From the NCBI GenBank assembly GCA_017484095.1, contig JAFUTU010000032.1, positions 62,001 through 126,000 on the forward strand: DNA of 64,000 nucleotides, read 5' to 3'. This DNA comes from Ruminococcus sp. (GTDB lineage: Bacteria > Bacillota > Clostridia > Oscillospirales > Ruminococcaceae). The translations under genes were made by a program, and so were the position numbers. Below are positions 25,936-35,273 of the stretch, in pieces; the first letter of the stretch is position 1; the number at the start of each line of letters is the position of its first letter. The notes beneath the pieces were generated by a model, which was given only the letters and a program-made list of their open reading frames with translations, was not told the DNA's origin and searched no databases.

Positions 25936-27104
25936 CAGAAGTCAACACCCCTTGTTATGACCTCCATGCACATTCTTCCGTTGTGGTACGGGCACTTCCA
26001 CGGGCCTGCCATTTCTTTCTTCTCATCGGGCACTCCCTCAAAAGACACCTCGCTGAACCATTCAGAGCCTTCTCTCTTATCTATCACTCTTTCTTTTATC
26101 TTTTCCCATACAGAGCGTGCTGCATCGAGGAATTTTTCATCATTGCTGTGCTGATAAGCATTAAGGAACCCTACAACAGATTCTGCCTGCACCCACCATA
26201 CGCGCTTTTTGTCGATTTTGTCGTTCTCGCGCTCGTTATTGAGGGCACCGTCCTCAAAGGCGATATCAAGTATATTATTCGATATTTTAAGATCCATCTG
26301 TGCAAATTCAGCCTTCAGCTTTTCATCTTCCAGAGTATCGCACGCAAGATCCATAAGCCATGTAGCCTCTATATCATGGCCGTAGGAGTGTATATCTCCC
26401 ACAAGGTCATAGTTGTTGTCGAAGAACACTTTAAGAGCATTTGTCTCGGGAGTGTAAACAATATCTCTCATCTGTCCGAGCAGATATCTGAGCCTGTCTC
26501 CGACGTCCTCTCTCTTCTCAGCCTTGTAGAGCTCTGTGTAAGCTTCTATTAGATGCAGGATAGTGTTCATAGTTCTGTCGGCATGAAGTCCGTTTTCCGA
26601 AAGCTCATCATTTGAAGCATCGTTCCAGTTTATGTCGAAAGCCTCACCGTAGCCGTTATCCTTGAGCGCCAGCCTTTCGATATCGTCATAGAGCTTGTAT
26701 GCAAGCTTCAGTGCTTCATCGTTTTTTGCAGAGTTATACAGGCATGACAGCGCATAGATAGCGAATGCGATATTGTACGTGTGCTTCTGAGTATCGGTGG
26801 GCTTTCCGTCAAAGCTCGTCATCCAGTAAACTCCACCCCTGTCGTAGTCGATACAGTATTTTTTTATGTATTCAAACGCATGAAGAGCATTTTCGAGACA
26901 GTGTTCGTCTCCGAGCACTGCATACGCTTTTGAGTAGAACCACAGTATTCTTGAATGAAGTATAACTCCCTTGTCAGCCTTCCTGTCAACATTCAGGTCG
27001 AAGCCTACGTAGCCGTAAAAGCCGCCGAATTCGTCATCTCTGAGCTTATCCCAGAAGGGCATTATGTTTCCTGTGAGCTCCTGCTTAACTTCATTAATAA
27101 TCAT
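25935..27104 (-). CDS. Cellobiose 2-epimerase (AGE family)
   Basis: Converts cellobiose to glucosyl-mannose (and acts on similar beta-1,4 disaccharides) by C2 epimerisation of the reducing glucose. 389 residues, the length of the R. albus enzyme; long stretches match it as I remember it, including ADKGVILHSRILWF, GVYWM, SYGHDIEATWLMD, WWVQAE and the end KCPYHNGRMCMEVITRGVD. An (alpha/alpha)6 barrel with catalytic His residues in HSRILW, GHDIEA and PYHNGR is expected. GGAGG precedes the ATG by 7 nt. In mannan metabolism the product is split by a GH130 phosphorylase, which is not in this window. Confidence 0.93.
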   Translation of the reverse strand: MIINEVKQELTGNIMPFWDKLRDDEFGGFYGYVGFDLNVDRKADKGVILHSRILWFYSKAYAVLGDEHCLENALHAFEYIKKYCIDYDRGGVYWMTSFDGKPTDTQKHTYNIAFAIYALSCLYNSAKNDEALKLAYKLYDDIERLALKDNGYGEAFDINWNDASNDELSENGLHADRTMNTILHLIEAYTELYKAEKREDVGDRLRYLLGQMRDIVYTPETNALKVFFDNNYDLVGDIHSYGHDIEATWLMDLACDTLEDEKLKAEFAQMDLKISNNILDIAFEDGALNNERENDKIDKKRVWWVQAESVVGFLNAYQHSNDEKFLDAARSVWEKIKERVIDKREGSEWFSEVSFEGVPDEKKEMAGPWKCPYHNGRMCMEVITRGVDF

Positions 27105-27126
27105 AGCTGTGCCTCCACTTGAATTT

Positions 27127-28401
27127 TTACTTGGTTATTTTTCTTGCCTCGGTGTAGAATCTCTTATCCGCAGCGTGTCCCATAGAGAAGGTCTTTCTCG
27201 GAAGTGCGCCGTCCTTGATAACTGTGTTGAACAGCTGAGACTTAGGCATATCCTCCAGCAGGAAGCCTACATTACCCTCTTTTCTGGAAAGCTGCCCCAC
27301 AACATCTGCGCCGTGTATATAATCTATCGCAGCGCCGTATTTTTCTGCATATTCATCTATAAAGTTCACAAATGTTCCTACTGCGAGGTTAGCCGTCGGC
27401 TTGTGTATGTAATACGGGAACTGCATAGAATTTATCACAAGAGTTATCTTCTGGTCGCTCGGCTCATGGCTCAGGCCGAGCACCTCTTTTGCCTCTTCTA
27501 TAAGTCTGTCCTCGTCATTATCCGTAACTACCCTGTGAATAGCTTCAAATTCAAGTGCAGGGGAGTGCAGATTTACGATCTCTGCCAGTGCATATCTTGC
27601 AGGGTGATCCGACAGGTCAGCATCCGGGTTTTCTTCCTTGAGCCTGTCATATATCGCCTTTGCCGTTGCGAGAGAGTGATTTCCGTCACCCATTGCAAAA
27701 ACGAGAGGCTCTTCGTTATCAGTGCCGTATTTTCTGTTGAAAAGCTCCTTGTCGGAAAGCTTGTCTATCGCTGCGAAAAGCTGTTCTGCGGCTTCATCAT
27801 CGATAAGTCTTCCTGTAATGTGTCCGCCGCCGCACATAAGGTCATAGTCGTAAAGCACCTCAAACCTGTCCTTGATCTTTTCAAGAGGCTCTATGACGGT
27901 CTGCATCTCATCGTCGATAAGTATCATTATATGAGGAAGCTCTATCTCAGCCTTTTCTCTTACCTTTATTCTCGGCGGGAGCCTTTTTGCTACAGTTGCT
28001 TCGGTAGCTCTTACAGGCGACTGTGAACCCTTGCGGTAGTCATAACCCTCCATATCGACAGCTCCGACTATACCTGCTCTCATTTTTCCGTCAGACTGTA
28101 TCCTCTCAACATAGATAAGTGCGTCCTTGTACTCGGTAAAAACACCCTCGTCGATGTATTTATTCATACTGTCGTCTATCTTTTTTATCCTCCTGTCAAC
28201 ATCAGGGGTCTTGAGGTATATCTCAGGCAGTGTCAGTTCGAGAGTGGTTTTCTCTCCCTTTGTTATCCTGGATACTTCCTCCCAGTATTCAGGCTCAGAG
28301 GTGTACTGATCGCACGCCACTACCGACCACTTGTTCATTTTTTCTGCGTCCTTAGAAAACTTCGGCAGCAGAATGTCAGCCTTTGTGAAAATCTTTTCCA
28401 T
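27127..28401 (-). CDS. DUF1015 family protein
   Basis: 424 residues, cytoplasmic, placed in DUF1015 by the N-terminal IFTKADILLPKF...WSVVACDQYTSEPEYW pattern and the central MGDGNHSLATAKA motif. A distant archaeal relative is a serine kinase (SerK), so a phosphotransfer role is possible but unproven. The start at 28401 is fixed by GGAG 8 nt upstream. It lies 22 nt before the epimerase gene and 70 nt after the DHHW gene. I see no reason beyond position to link it to sugar use. Confidence 0.85.
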   Translation of the reverse strand: MEKIFTKADILLPKFSKDAEKMNKWSVVACDQYTSEPEYWEEVSRITKGEKTTLELTLPEIYLKTPDVDRRIKKIDDSMNKYIDEGVFTEYKDALIYVERIQSDGKMRAGIVGAVDMEGYDYRKGSQSPVRATEATVAKRLPPRIKVREKAEIELPHIMILIDDEMQTVIEPLEKIKDRFEVLYDYDLMCGGGHITGRLIDDEAAEQLFAAIDKLSDKELFNRKYGTDNEEPLVFAMGDGNHSLATAKAIYDRLKEENPDADLSDHPARYALAEIVNLHSPALEFEAIHRVVTDNDEDRLIEEAKEVLGLSHEPSDQKITLVINSMQFPYYIHKPTANLAVGTFVNFIDEYAEKYGAAIDYIHGADVVGQLSRKEGNVGFLLEDMPKSQLFNTVIKDGALPRKTFSMGHAADKRFYTEARKITK

Positions 28402-28471
28402 TTTTTCAGCTCCTTGATCTAAAAATAACATAAAACATTAAGTTCCATAAATCTTAGTCAGATCATCATTA

Positions 28472-29656
28472 TCATTCCAGCCATACAAAGCTGTTGTCTG
28501 TGTTTATGAAATCTATATTATAAACGCAGATCACCTTTTTGATACCGTTCTCCGAGATATACTGAGACACTGTCTGTGTATCCATTCCGAAATATCTCAG
28601 GTCGCACATAGTGATGTTTTTATACTTGCTGCAAAAATACGGCATCATAGTGTTGCAGTAGCTGTCCTTCAAGATCAGTACGCTCTCATCGCTCTCAGCG
28701 CCTTGGGCAGTTATCTCGATCATGGTGAAGTTGCCGCCCATAAAGGTCGCGTACTTGTCCTTGACTTCTTTGAGCTCATTTGCAAAAAGTCCGTCCTTCT
28801 GAGAGACACCGTCAATGCTCTCACAGGCCTCGGGCACAGTGTGGTCTCCCGCAGGGCCAGTATATTTAACGGTTATCCTGTTATCCTTCTGTGTCAGAAG
28901 TGTTATCTCATCGCTCTTTGCAAGCGCAAACGGTGCCTGAGAATACATCGTGCCGTAGAAGTCTTTAAGGCTCTCTTCTTCAAACTGCACCTCGGGAATA
29001 TCCTCACCCATTTTGTTCATAAGTGCATCAAAGCCGAATTTTGCGCCCTCTGCTGTCCAGTGGTGGTCTGTTCGGTAATAGAAACCGTCTTTGCCGTCTG
29101 CAGACTTCATCTCTTCGATCGGGCACACAAAACCTATCCTGTCGGAAAGCTCATTCTCGATATGTTTTGCGGCATCTGCCTGATCGTCGTTATCACTGAT
29201 AAGCGGAAGCTTATCGGAAAGCACGCTTACGGCATTTGGCGCAAGCAGAAAGCTTACCGATACATCATCGGGCAGGCCATCAGCGAACGAATTGATATAA
29301 CCGATATTCTTATCTATCTGCTCATCATTCTCCCTGAATTCTTTCAGGTAAAAGCTGTCACTGCCGAAGTATACATCGTTCTGCTTAGATTTCAAAAATG
29401 CAAGCTCGGAAATGGTCTTTACCGATACAAGCTCGTCCTTTAAGAACACCTGATCTGCCATATAGGTCTCGAACTGCTTGGTGAAGTCGCCGTTTTTGAC
29501 GCTTTCATATGAAAACTCGGGAAATTGCTGAAGAGTTCTGTTCTCCATTTCGGAAAACTCTCTGTCGTCTTCCATAAAGCTGAACACGCAGAACCCGAAA
29601 ATGAACACCAGAAACAGGCAGATGATGATATAGTTTTTTATCTTTTCTGCTTTCAT
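28472..29656 (-). CDS. DHHW-family acyltransferase partner protein
   Basis: 394 residues. One N-terminal membrane anchor (IIICLFLVFIFGFCVFSF) followed by an extracellular SGNH-like domain related to AlgJ/AlgX. The family signature YRTDHHWTAEG and the Ser-region VLILKDSYCNTMM are visible. Such proteins transfer acetyl groups passed out by an MBOAT membrane protein onto extracellular polysaccharide. It is 17 nt behind the MBOAT gene. AGGAG lies 8 nt before the ATG. The target glycan is unknown. Confidence 0.88.
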   Translation of the reverse strand: MKAEKIKNYIIICLFLVFIFGFCVFSFMEDDREFSEMENRTLQQFPEFSYESVKNGDFTKQFETYMADQVFLKDELVSVKTISELAFLKSKQNDVYFGSDSFYLKEFRENDEQIDKNIGYINSFADGLPDDVSVSFLLAPNAVSVLSDKLPLISDNDDQADAAKHIENELSDRIGFVCPIEEMKSADGKDGFYYRTDHHWTAEGAKFGFDALMNKMGEDIPEVQFEEESLKDFYGTMYSQAPFALAKSDEITLLTQKDNRITVKYTGPAGDHTVPEACESIDGVSQKDGLFANELKEVKDKYATFMGGNFTMIEITAQGAESDESVLILKDSYCNTMMPYFCSKYKNITMCDLRYFGMDTQTVSQYISENGIKKVICVYNIDFINTDNSFVWLE

Positions 29657-29673
29657 TCAAAACGCTCCTACTG

Positions 29674-31086
29674 TCAGAATCTGAAATACAAAAACGGGTT
29701 AAACGAATTGCCTGCCAGATAAGCCGTTGAAACTATCAGCATAAGCACTATCCACAATGGCTCACACACTGCGAAGGCAACGGGCTTTTTCTCTTCGAGC
29801 CTGGCTGCAAGCTTTTTCGGGTAAGGTGTAGATGCGATGATAAGCACGATAAACGTGACCGTGTAGGTCAGCGCATTGAACACCGTGAACCTGTTTGAGA
29901 ACGGTACTCCGCCCAGACCAAACATATTTTTGAAGTTCTGTATAAGGGCAGTAAAGTCAACATATGCGAAGATGCCCCAGCCCATAACTATCAGAAACAG
30001 GGCATATATATGCCTTATCAGCTTTGGCGCCTTTTTCAGAGCCTTGCCTATGAGCAGCTTTTCTATCAGCAGTATCACTCCGAAATAAACGCCCCAGATC
30101 ATAAAGTTCCAGTTAGCTCCGTGCCAGAAGCCTGTCAGGAACCAGACTATCATTATGTTTATGCACTGTCTCAGCTTGCCTTTTCTGTTTCCGCCCAGAG
30201 GGATATACACATAGTCTCTGAACCAGCTGGAAAGGGATATGTGCCAGCGCCTCCAGAATTCGGTGATAGAGTCTGAGATGTACGGATAATTGAAGTTTTC
30301 AAGAAAATCGAATCCGAACATTTTTCCAAGACCAATAGCCATATCAGAATAGCCTGAAAAATCAAAGTATATCTGGAATGTATATGCGATAGTGCCGAGC
30401 CATGCTGCACAGACGCTCATCTCGCTCTGATCGGTCTCGGATATAAGAGTGAACAGCGCACCGATATTGTTTGCAAGTATCACCTTTTTGCCCAGACCTA
30501 TCGCAAAGCGCCGAACACCCTTTGCAAAGTGGTCCACTGTCTCGCGGCGCTGCATTAGCTGCTGCTCAACGTCTTTATATCTTACTATCGGTCCTGCTAT
30601 CAGCTGTGGGAACAGAGCCACGTAAGCGCCGAGGGTAAGGAAGTTTTTCTGGCTGTTTACCTCGCCCCTGTATACATCGATAACGTAAGAAAGCGTCTGG
30701 AAGCTGTAAAACGATATACCGATAGGCAGCGTAAAGCCCAGCACTTTGATGTTCATACCGAATGCGTCGTTTGCAGTGTTTATGAAAAAGTCTGTGTACT
30801 TGAAAAACAGCAGCAGACCCATGTTCCACACGATTGCAAACAGCATAGCAAAAAACGGCAGCTTGCTGTCCTTCTTGCGTTTGGATCTGTCCGCAAGCAG
30901 TCCTGTGACATAAGCCACCACCGTGGACGCCAGCATCAGCCAGATGTAAACCGCCTCGCCCCACGCATAGAAAACAAGGCTGAACAAAAACAGCACCAGA
31001 TTTCTCAGCTTTTTCGGGGCGATATAATAGACTATCAAAACTGCCGGTAAAAAAGCAAACAAAAAAGTTATACTTGAAAAAACCAT
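29674..31086 (-). CDS. MBOAT-family membrane O-acyltransferase (AlgI/PatA-like)
   Basis: 470 residues, about ten membrane helices. The MBOAT catalytic His is seen in FLTGFWHGANWNFMIWG, and the family stretches YSDMAIGLGKMFGFDFLENF, FWRRWHISLSSWFRDYVYIP and PIGISFYSFQTLSYVIDVYRG (quoted in parts) are intact. It moves acyl groups from cytoplasmic acyl-CoA across the membrane for a DHHW/SGNH partner, here encoded immediately downstream. Upstream is a DUF4358 lipoprotein gene, 60 nt away. Confidence 0.93.
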   Translation of the reverse strand: MVFSSITFLFAFLPAVLIVYYIAPKKLRNLVLFLFSLVFYAWGEAVYIWLMLASTVVAYVTGLLADRSKRKKDSKLPFFAMLFAIVWNMGLLLFFKYTDFFINTANDAFGMNIKVLGFTLPIGISFYSFQTLSYVIDVYRGEVNSQKNFLTLGAYVALFPQLIAGPIVRYKDVEQQLMQRRETVDHFAKGVRRFAIGLGKKVILANNIGALFTLISETDQSEMSVCAAWLGTIAYTFQIYFDFSGYSDMAIGLGKMFGFDFLENFNYPYISDSITEFWRRWHISLSSWFRDYVYIPLGGNRKGKLRQCINIMIVWFLTGFWHGANWNFMIWGVYFGVILLIEKLLIGKALKKAPKLIRHIYALFLIVMGWGIFAYVDFTALIQNFKNMFGLGGVPFSNRFTVFNALTYTVTFIVLIIASTPYPKKLAARLEEKKPVAFAVCEPLWIVLMLIVSTAYLAGNSFNPFLYFRF

Positions 31087-31146
31087 TAATGTCCCGCACT
31101 GCTAACGAGCGTGCGAACCTCCTTAAATGTTAAACTGAATGAAGGA

Positions 31147-31647
31147 TCATTCGATGATCTCTTTAGCCTTGGCATCATCATCTGAGATCGACAGGAAAAC
31201 ATACTTGCCGCTCTGAACAAGAACTGCATTGTTCAGCTTGTCCATCTCTGCAGGAGCATAATCGGCATAGCGTGTCTTCTGCTTTTCAACATAATCCGAA
31301 AGAGAGCTGTAGATATCCTTTGCAGAATCCTCGTCCACTGCCTCAAAACAGTCTATCTCCTCTGCTGTGGCGCCTGAGCCTCTGTAAACCTTGGCGCTCT
31401 TGAACTTATCCTTCGATATGCCTGTCACGCCCTCGATCTTATCCTCGGATAGCTCAACAAGCTGATCCTTGTATTCGATATCGTTGAAAAGCTTATCAGC
31501 AACAGTTGAGATATCAACGCTCTTTTCGGCAGAGACGCTCTTTGCAGTGCTCTCCGCAGCTGAGCTGTCATCACCGCAGCCTGTAAGCGCAGCAGCTGAC
31601 ATAGCCATAACAGCGCACATTATCATACTTATTATCTTCTTTGACAT
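31147..31647 (-). CDS. DUF4358 family lipoprotein
   Basis: 166 residues with lipoprotein signal ending AAALTGCG (Cys near residue 24), then a small domain with the DUF4358 pattern (VYRGSGATAEEIDCFEA, YADYAPAEMDKL, GKYVFLSISDD). The function is unknown; the family often occurs with MBOAT/DHHW acylation genes, as here, which suggests an extracellular accessory role. AAAGGA lies about 9 nt before the ATG. 19 nt behind the SGNH gene. Confidence 0.82.
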   Translation of the reverse strand: MSKKIISMIMCAVMAMSAAALTGCGDDSSAAESTAKSVSAEKSVDISTVADKLFNDIEYKDQLVELSEDKIEGVTGISKDKFKSAKVYRGSGATAEEIDCFEAVDEDSAKDIYSSLSDYVEKQKTRYADYAPAEMDKLNNAVLVQSGKYVFLSISDDDAKAKEIIE

Positions 31648-31666
31648 ATTTGTTCGTCCTTTCGTT

Positions 31667-32524
31667 TTAAGTGTTATCTATGATATATTGCAGCCACTTG
31701 TCGCAGTAATCTGCCAGCAGGTGGATGCCGTCTGTAGAGGCTTCTTCGGGAAGATAACCGTTTGCATCAGCTATCGCCTCGGAGCAGTCAAGGTAGACAG
31801 CTCCCGTGCTCCGGCAAACCTCTTCAATAGCTTCATTGAATCTTGCTATATTGGTGTTGTTTATAACATCGCCCTCAAGCTCTCTTGCTGCCGTAACAGG
31901 CAGTATAGCTTCGGCGTAGATCTCGGCATCAGGCTGAGATTCCTGCAGAGCTTTTATAAGGTCGGTGTAGTAGTCGATAAATATCTGGGTATCCGGCCAG
32001 CCAATATCATTAAGGCCGAGATTTATAAATATCCTCTTGTAGTTGCCCTCAGATACCGCATCTATCAGTGTGCCTGCGTTACCGTTCGAGAGGGTAAAAT
32101 CAAGGCTTGTAAGGGCAGTGTCGATATGCATGCCTATATTGCAGAGGAACACAGCCTTAGGATAAGGGCAGGTGTTTTGCAGACCCACAGTTCTGGAATC
32201 TCCTATGAACAGTGCATCGGAAAGATCGTCGTTCTCATCGTGCTCCGCTGTGCTGTCGGCCTGTTCTTCGGATACAGGCTCGTCCTGTTGAGAGGAATTG
32301 CTTGTTTTCTTTACATTTTTGTTTTTGGTGTCAGCCTCGGCCGCAGATGAGGAGTCGGGCTCTGACGGAGCAAAAAACTTAGTACTCGAGCCGGCAGCAT
32401 GAACGCCCCATACGCATGAAAACAGAAGGCAGGCTATGGAGAAGAGCGAAACTATGCTCTGCTGCGTCCTGACCCTTTTTTTGCGTATCTGCTGGATATT
32501 CGGTTCATTGTTATAGTTATCCAT
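31667..32524 (-). CDS. Membrane-anchored SGNH/GDSL hydrolase
   Basis: About 285 residues: short cytoplasmic start, one membrane helix (IVSLFSIACLLFSCVWGVHA), an acidic Ser/Glu/Asp linker, then an SGNH esterase domain with block I ALFIGDSRTVG, block III INLGLNDIG and block V STDGIHLL. Likely adds or removes acyl groups on a surface polymer together with the MBOAT/DHHW pair downstream. Start choice is uncertain: ATG 32524 has a weak GGCGGTG site; ATG 32563, closer to the promoter, has none. First gene of the eight-gene run. Confidence 0.82.
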   Translation of the reverse strand: MDNYNNEPNIQQIRKKRVRTQQSIVSLFSIACLLFSCVWGVHAAGSSTKFFAPSEPDSSSAAEADTKNKNVKKTSNSSQQDEPVSEEQADSTAEHDENDDLSDALFIGDSRTVGLQNTCPYPKAVFLCNIGMHIDTALTSLDFTLSNGNAGTLIDAVSEGNYKRIFINLGLNDIGWPDTQIFIDYYTDLIKALQESQPDAEIYAEAILPVTAARELEGDVINNTNIARFNEAIEEVCRSTGAVYLDCSEAIADANGYLPEEASTDGIHLLADYCDKWLQYIIDNT

Positions 32525-32593
32525 CGAGCGCACCGCCGCTTTATCATTACTTATTTCAGGCATATTATTAGTATAACAAAACACACCCAAATT

Positions 32594-32622
32594 ATTATAA
32601 CACAAAACCTTATCCATTGCAA
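32594..32622 (-). promoter_or_regulatory. Promoter of the O-acylation / cellobiose-epimerase run
   Basis: Minus strand TTGCAA (complement of 32617-32622), 17-nt spacer, TATAAT (complement of 32594-32599). A second TATACT-like box occurs nearer the gene (complement of 32569-32574). Confidence 0.75.
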
Positions 32623-32643
32623 GTATTTTTTCACATATAAAGC

Positions 32644-32678
32644 AAAAAAATCCTGCCCCCGTTTTCAGGGAGCAGGAT
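32644..32678 (-). terminator. Terminator of the large zinc-ribbon gene
   Basis: Stem ATCCTGCCCCC / GGGAGCAGGAT (32650-32678, one mismatch, loop GTTTTCA) followed on the minus strand by a T-run (complement of 32644-32650). Confidence 0.85.
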
Positions 32679-32693
32679 AAGTTCATCATATTC

Positions 32694-34655
32694 TTATGAA
32701 GCCTTCTCTGTAGTGAAGTCGTCCTCATAACCGTCGATATATGTCTCGGTGAACGCTTCCATGTTCTTGGAGGTCGTGCTGGAGATGTATATATCATCGG
32801 GGTTGGTGTAGGTTCCGTCAGGGAAGCTCTTGATATCTGTTGTGTAGAATACATAGTAGAATGCGCCCGACTTGTCCTTATCGGTTGTGAAGGTAGCCTT
32901 ATACAGCCAGTAAATGCGGTTAACGGTGCTGTAATCATATTCTGTATCCTTAGTGAAAGCAACATAAGTGCTGGTGTAGGCAAGCTCTGCTTCCTCAACA
33001 TCGCCGTCAACATTAGTCAGATAGCTGTAGCTTGAACCGATCATATCGTCCTTAGCCTCAGCGACCTTTTCCTCGATCAGATCAGCATAGAAGTCTGCTG
33101 TATCAGCTGCTGTATCCTTAGTTACGTAAGAAGGAACATCAGAAAGTTCGGATATCTTGAATGTCTTCTTAACATCGCCGTTTGAATCGGCGCCCTTGAG
33201 CTTGTAGCCTGACTCCTGCAGTCCGTAGTAACCTGAGCAGGTAACCTCAAACTCGCCGTCCTCGCCGAGATAATCAGGGCAGTCTACCGAGAAGTAAACA
33301 TCGTCCTTGATAGCGGAGTTAACGGAATCGGAGTTTACATAGCTTGGCTTAACGAAAGGAAGTGCTCCCGAATACTCAAATGTGATGCCGTCAAACGGAT
33401 CTACCTCCTGAAGTCCCTGGAGGCCTTCAACAGTGTAGTTCTTAACTATCTTGTTGCCGTCCTCGAGATCCTTTGCATCGATTATGTAATAATCGTCGCC
33501 TGCTTTAAAGAACGCTGTATCGCCGTTCTTTTCAAGATCTGCATAGAAGTAGCAGGTAACAGGGAATGTATCTCCGTTTGAAAGATCATATGAATAGCTG
33601 TAATCAAAGTAGAACTGGTAGTCATACTTCTCCGTGTCATAAGAAACGTTTGCGGAGCCCTGTCCGTCAAAACCGTCGAAAGATACGTTTACGCACTCGA
33701 ACGGATCGATCTCTGTACCCTTCTTCAGACCCTTTACGGTCACTTCAAACTCAGTGTTTGTGAGCTTTATGTTCTTGCTCTTGAGAGAGCTCTCGGGATA
33801 CTTAACGGTGCACTTTACCTTGTCTCCGTTTTTAAGTCCCTTTTTCTTATCGACCTTTACTGTTATCTTGTAGTTGCCCTTGCTGTCGGTCTTGAGGAGA
33901 GCCTTTCTCATCTTCTTGATTTCGGAAAACTCATCAATGCCGTAAGCCTTCTTCAAGGTCTTCTTATCAAGTGAAAGATACTTGCTGACTGTCTCCTTCT
34001 TGTCCTTGGTGACTGCCTGATATCCTCCGATAATGTCAAGAGCGTCATCAAGGTCCTCATCATCATAATCATAATCAAGATCACCGAGAGCATCCTTGAT
34101 ATCATCGGAATCAAGATACATATAATAGGGATATGCGTTGAGCTCTGCCGTTACGGTGCCCTGGCCATCAAGGCCGCTGAACTCTACCTTTACAAGCTCC
34201 TTTGCATCTATCTTCGTATACTTGAAGATAAGATTATAAAGCAGCACTATAGCTATCACAATAACTGCAACAACAGCTGCCAGAATGATAACTATATTCT
34301 TATGAGTCGAGAACCAGTTTGGTCCCTTGGGTGCCGCAGGTGCTGCCTCTGCTGCTGCAGGAACTGCCTGCGGTACAGGCTGCTGCTGAGGAGCTGCCTG
34401 AGGCGGAATAACTGCCTGCTGAGCCTGCTGTGGTGCTGCCTGCTGTGCAGGAGCTGCGCTCTGCTGTCCTGCCTTCTGAGTCTGCTTTGCCTGAGCGTAG
34501 GTGTCCTTAGCAGTCTGCTGTGGTGCTTCCTGCTGAGGTGCCTGCTGTGGAGCTGCCGCAGGTGCTTCGGGCATCTGTGCTCCGCAAGCGGCGCAGAACT
34601 TTGTACCCGCTGCTGCAGGTGAACCGCACTGCGGACAGAAAATCTGATTAGCCAT
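32694..34655 (-). CDS. Large zinc-ribbon membrane protein with repeated outer domain
   Basis: 653 residues. N-terminal zinc ribbon (CPQCG ... CAACG, Cys at about 8, 11, 22, 25), a long Pro/Gln/Ala-rich segment (about 30-110), one membrane helix (about 122-145), then a ~500-residue extracellular part. That part repeats a motif about three times: VEFSGLDGQGTV, VSFDGFDGQGSA and a weaker ITFEYSGALPFV, each beginning a beta-rich unit ending in GL(K/Q) and a Pro-Phe linker. No enzyme signature seen. Cytoplasmic zinc ribbon plus anchored beta domains suggests a signalling or surface-scaffold protein; that is inference. Confidence 0.75.
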   Translation of the reverse strand: MANQIFCPQCGSPAAAGTKFCAACGAQMPEAPAAAPQQAPQQEAPQQTAKDTYAQAKQTQKAGQQSAAPAQQAAPQQAQQAVIPPQAAPQQQPVPQAVPAAAEAAPAAPKGPNWFSTHKNIVIILAAVVAVIVIAIVLLYNLIFKYTKIDAKELVKVEFSGLDGQGTVTAELNAYPYYMYLDSDDIKDALGDLDYDYDDEDLDDALDIIGGYQAVTKDKKETVSKYLSLDKKTLKKAYGIDEFSEIKKMRKALLKTDSKGNYKITVKVDKKKGLKNGDKVKCTVKYPESSLKSKNIKLTNTEFEVTVKGLKKGTEIDPFECVNVSFDGFDGQGSANVSYDTEKYDYQFYFDYSYSYDLSNGDTFPVTCYFYADLEKNGDTAFFKAGDDYYIIDAKDLEDGNKIVKNYTVEGLQGLQEVDPFDGITFEYSGALPFVKPSYVNSDSVNSAIKDDVYFSVDCPDYLGEDGEFEVTCSGYYGLQESGYKLKGADSNGDVKKTFKISELSDVPSYVTKDTAADTADFYADLIEEKVAEAKDDMIGSSYSYLTNVDGDVEEAELAYTSTYVAFTKDTEYDYSTVNRIYWLYKATFTTDKDKSGAFYYVFYTTDIKSFPDGTYTNPDDIYISSTTSKNMEAFTETYIDGYEDDFTTEKAS

Positions 34656-34768
34656 ACTTTACCTCCATAATGTGTGCATCATGGTCTGTTTTATCAACAG
34701 AGCCGCCGATGCAGATCATAGCTTTTATTCGGAAAAACCGCTGAAAAAACCGATCATTCCTCATCATC

Positions 34769-34797
34769 AGTATACAACCAATAAAAATAAAAGTCAA
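34769..34797 (-). promoter_or_regulatory. Promoter for the large zinc-ribbon protein
   Basis: Minus strand TTGACT (complement of 34792-34797), 17-nt spacer, TATACT (complement of 34769-34774). The leader to the ATG is about 105 nt. Confidence 0.8.
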
Positions 34798-34901
34798 GGA
34801 GGGTTTGGATAAAAACAATTAAATAATTAAATTTTTGTACGTTTGTACAATTATAGGTCACAAAAAATCGCTGTTTAAGTCAATTTTTCAAACGTTTTCT
34901 G

Positions 34902-35273
34902 TTACAGAAGAGACTCTATCCGAGGATGCTGCCTCTTGCAAAGAGTTGATACGGAGGTGCTCAGATATATTGCCTGAGAGCGTACCTCCTCAGACCCCAG
35001 AGCAGACAGCTCCCTCAGTCTTGATAGCTCGGCGCCCAGCTCGTCGATAGACTGAGAATCAAGCTGCATGGAACCCCTGAACGAAAAATTCGCCCACAGG
35101 GCATCCAGCTCGGTCAGCAGCTTTTCGGGCACTCTGTCATTAACGGCGGAGGCGCTTATCTCAGAGAGCTTTTCTGTAAGCTTCTCGCAGTCCTCATCAA
35201 GACTGTCAAGGCAGCAGACGGAAAGCCCTGTTATCATAATAAGTATGAAAATGCTTATAAACAGCCGCTTCAT
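34902..35273 (-). CDS. DUF4363 family protein
   Basis: 123 residues: an N-terminal membrane/signal helix (LFISIFILIMITGLSVCCL) followed by helical segments with the ALWANFSFRGSMQLD pattern I associate with DUF4363. Overlaps the DUF421 gene by 4 nt, a pairing frequent in spore-forming clostridia. The function is not known. The adjacent divergent Ger operon makes a sporulation or spore-envelope role plausible. Confidence 0.78.
   Translation of the reverse strand: MKRLFISIFILIMITGLSVCCLDSLDEDCEKLTEKLSEISASAVNDRVPEKLLTELDALWANFSFRGSMQLDSQSIDELGAELSRLRELSALGSEEVRSQAIYLSTSVSTLCKRQHPRIESLL

Noticed and set aside
27064..28026. Long plus-strand open frame of 320 codons
   Set aside because: Lies antisense to the DUF1015 and epimerase genes; composition (many Cys, Arg, Tyr) is that of a shadow frame and no Shine-Dalgarno precedes it.
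28703..29443. Plus-strand open frame of 246 codons
   Set aside because: Antisense to the DHHW gene; no ribosome-binding site or family.
31469..32350. Plus-strand open frame of 293 codons
   Set aside because: Antisense to the DUF4358 and SGNH genes, which have clear motifs; no domain recognised.
34302..34622. Plus-strand Arg/Cys/Leu-rich frame
   Set aside because: Shadow of the Pro/Gln/Ala-rich segment of the zinc-ribbon protein.
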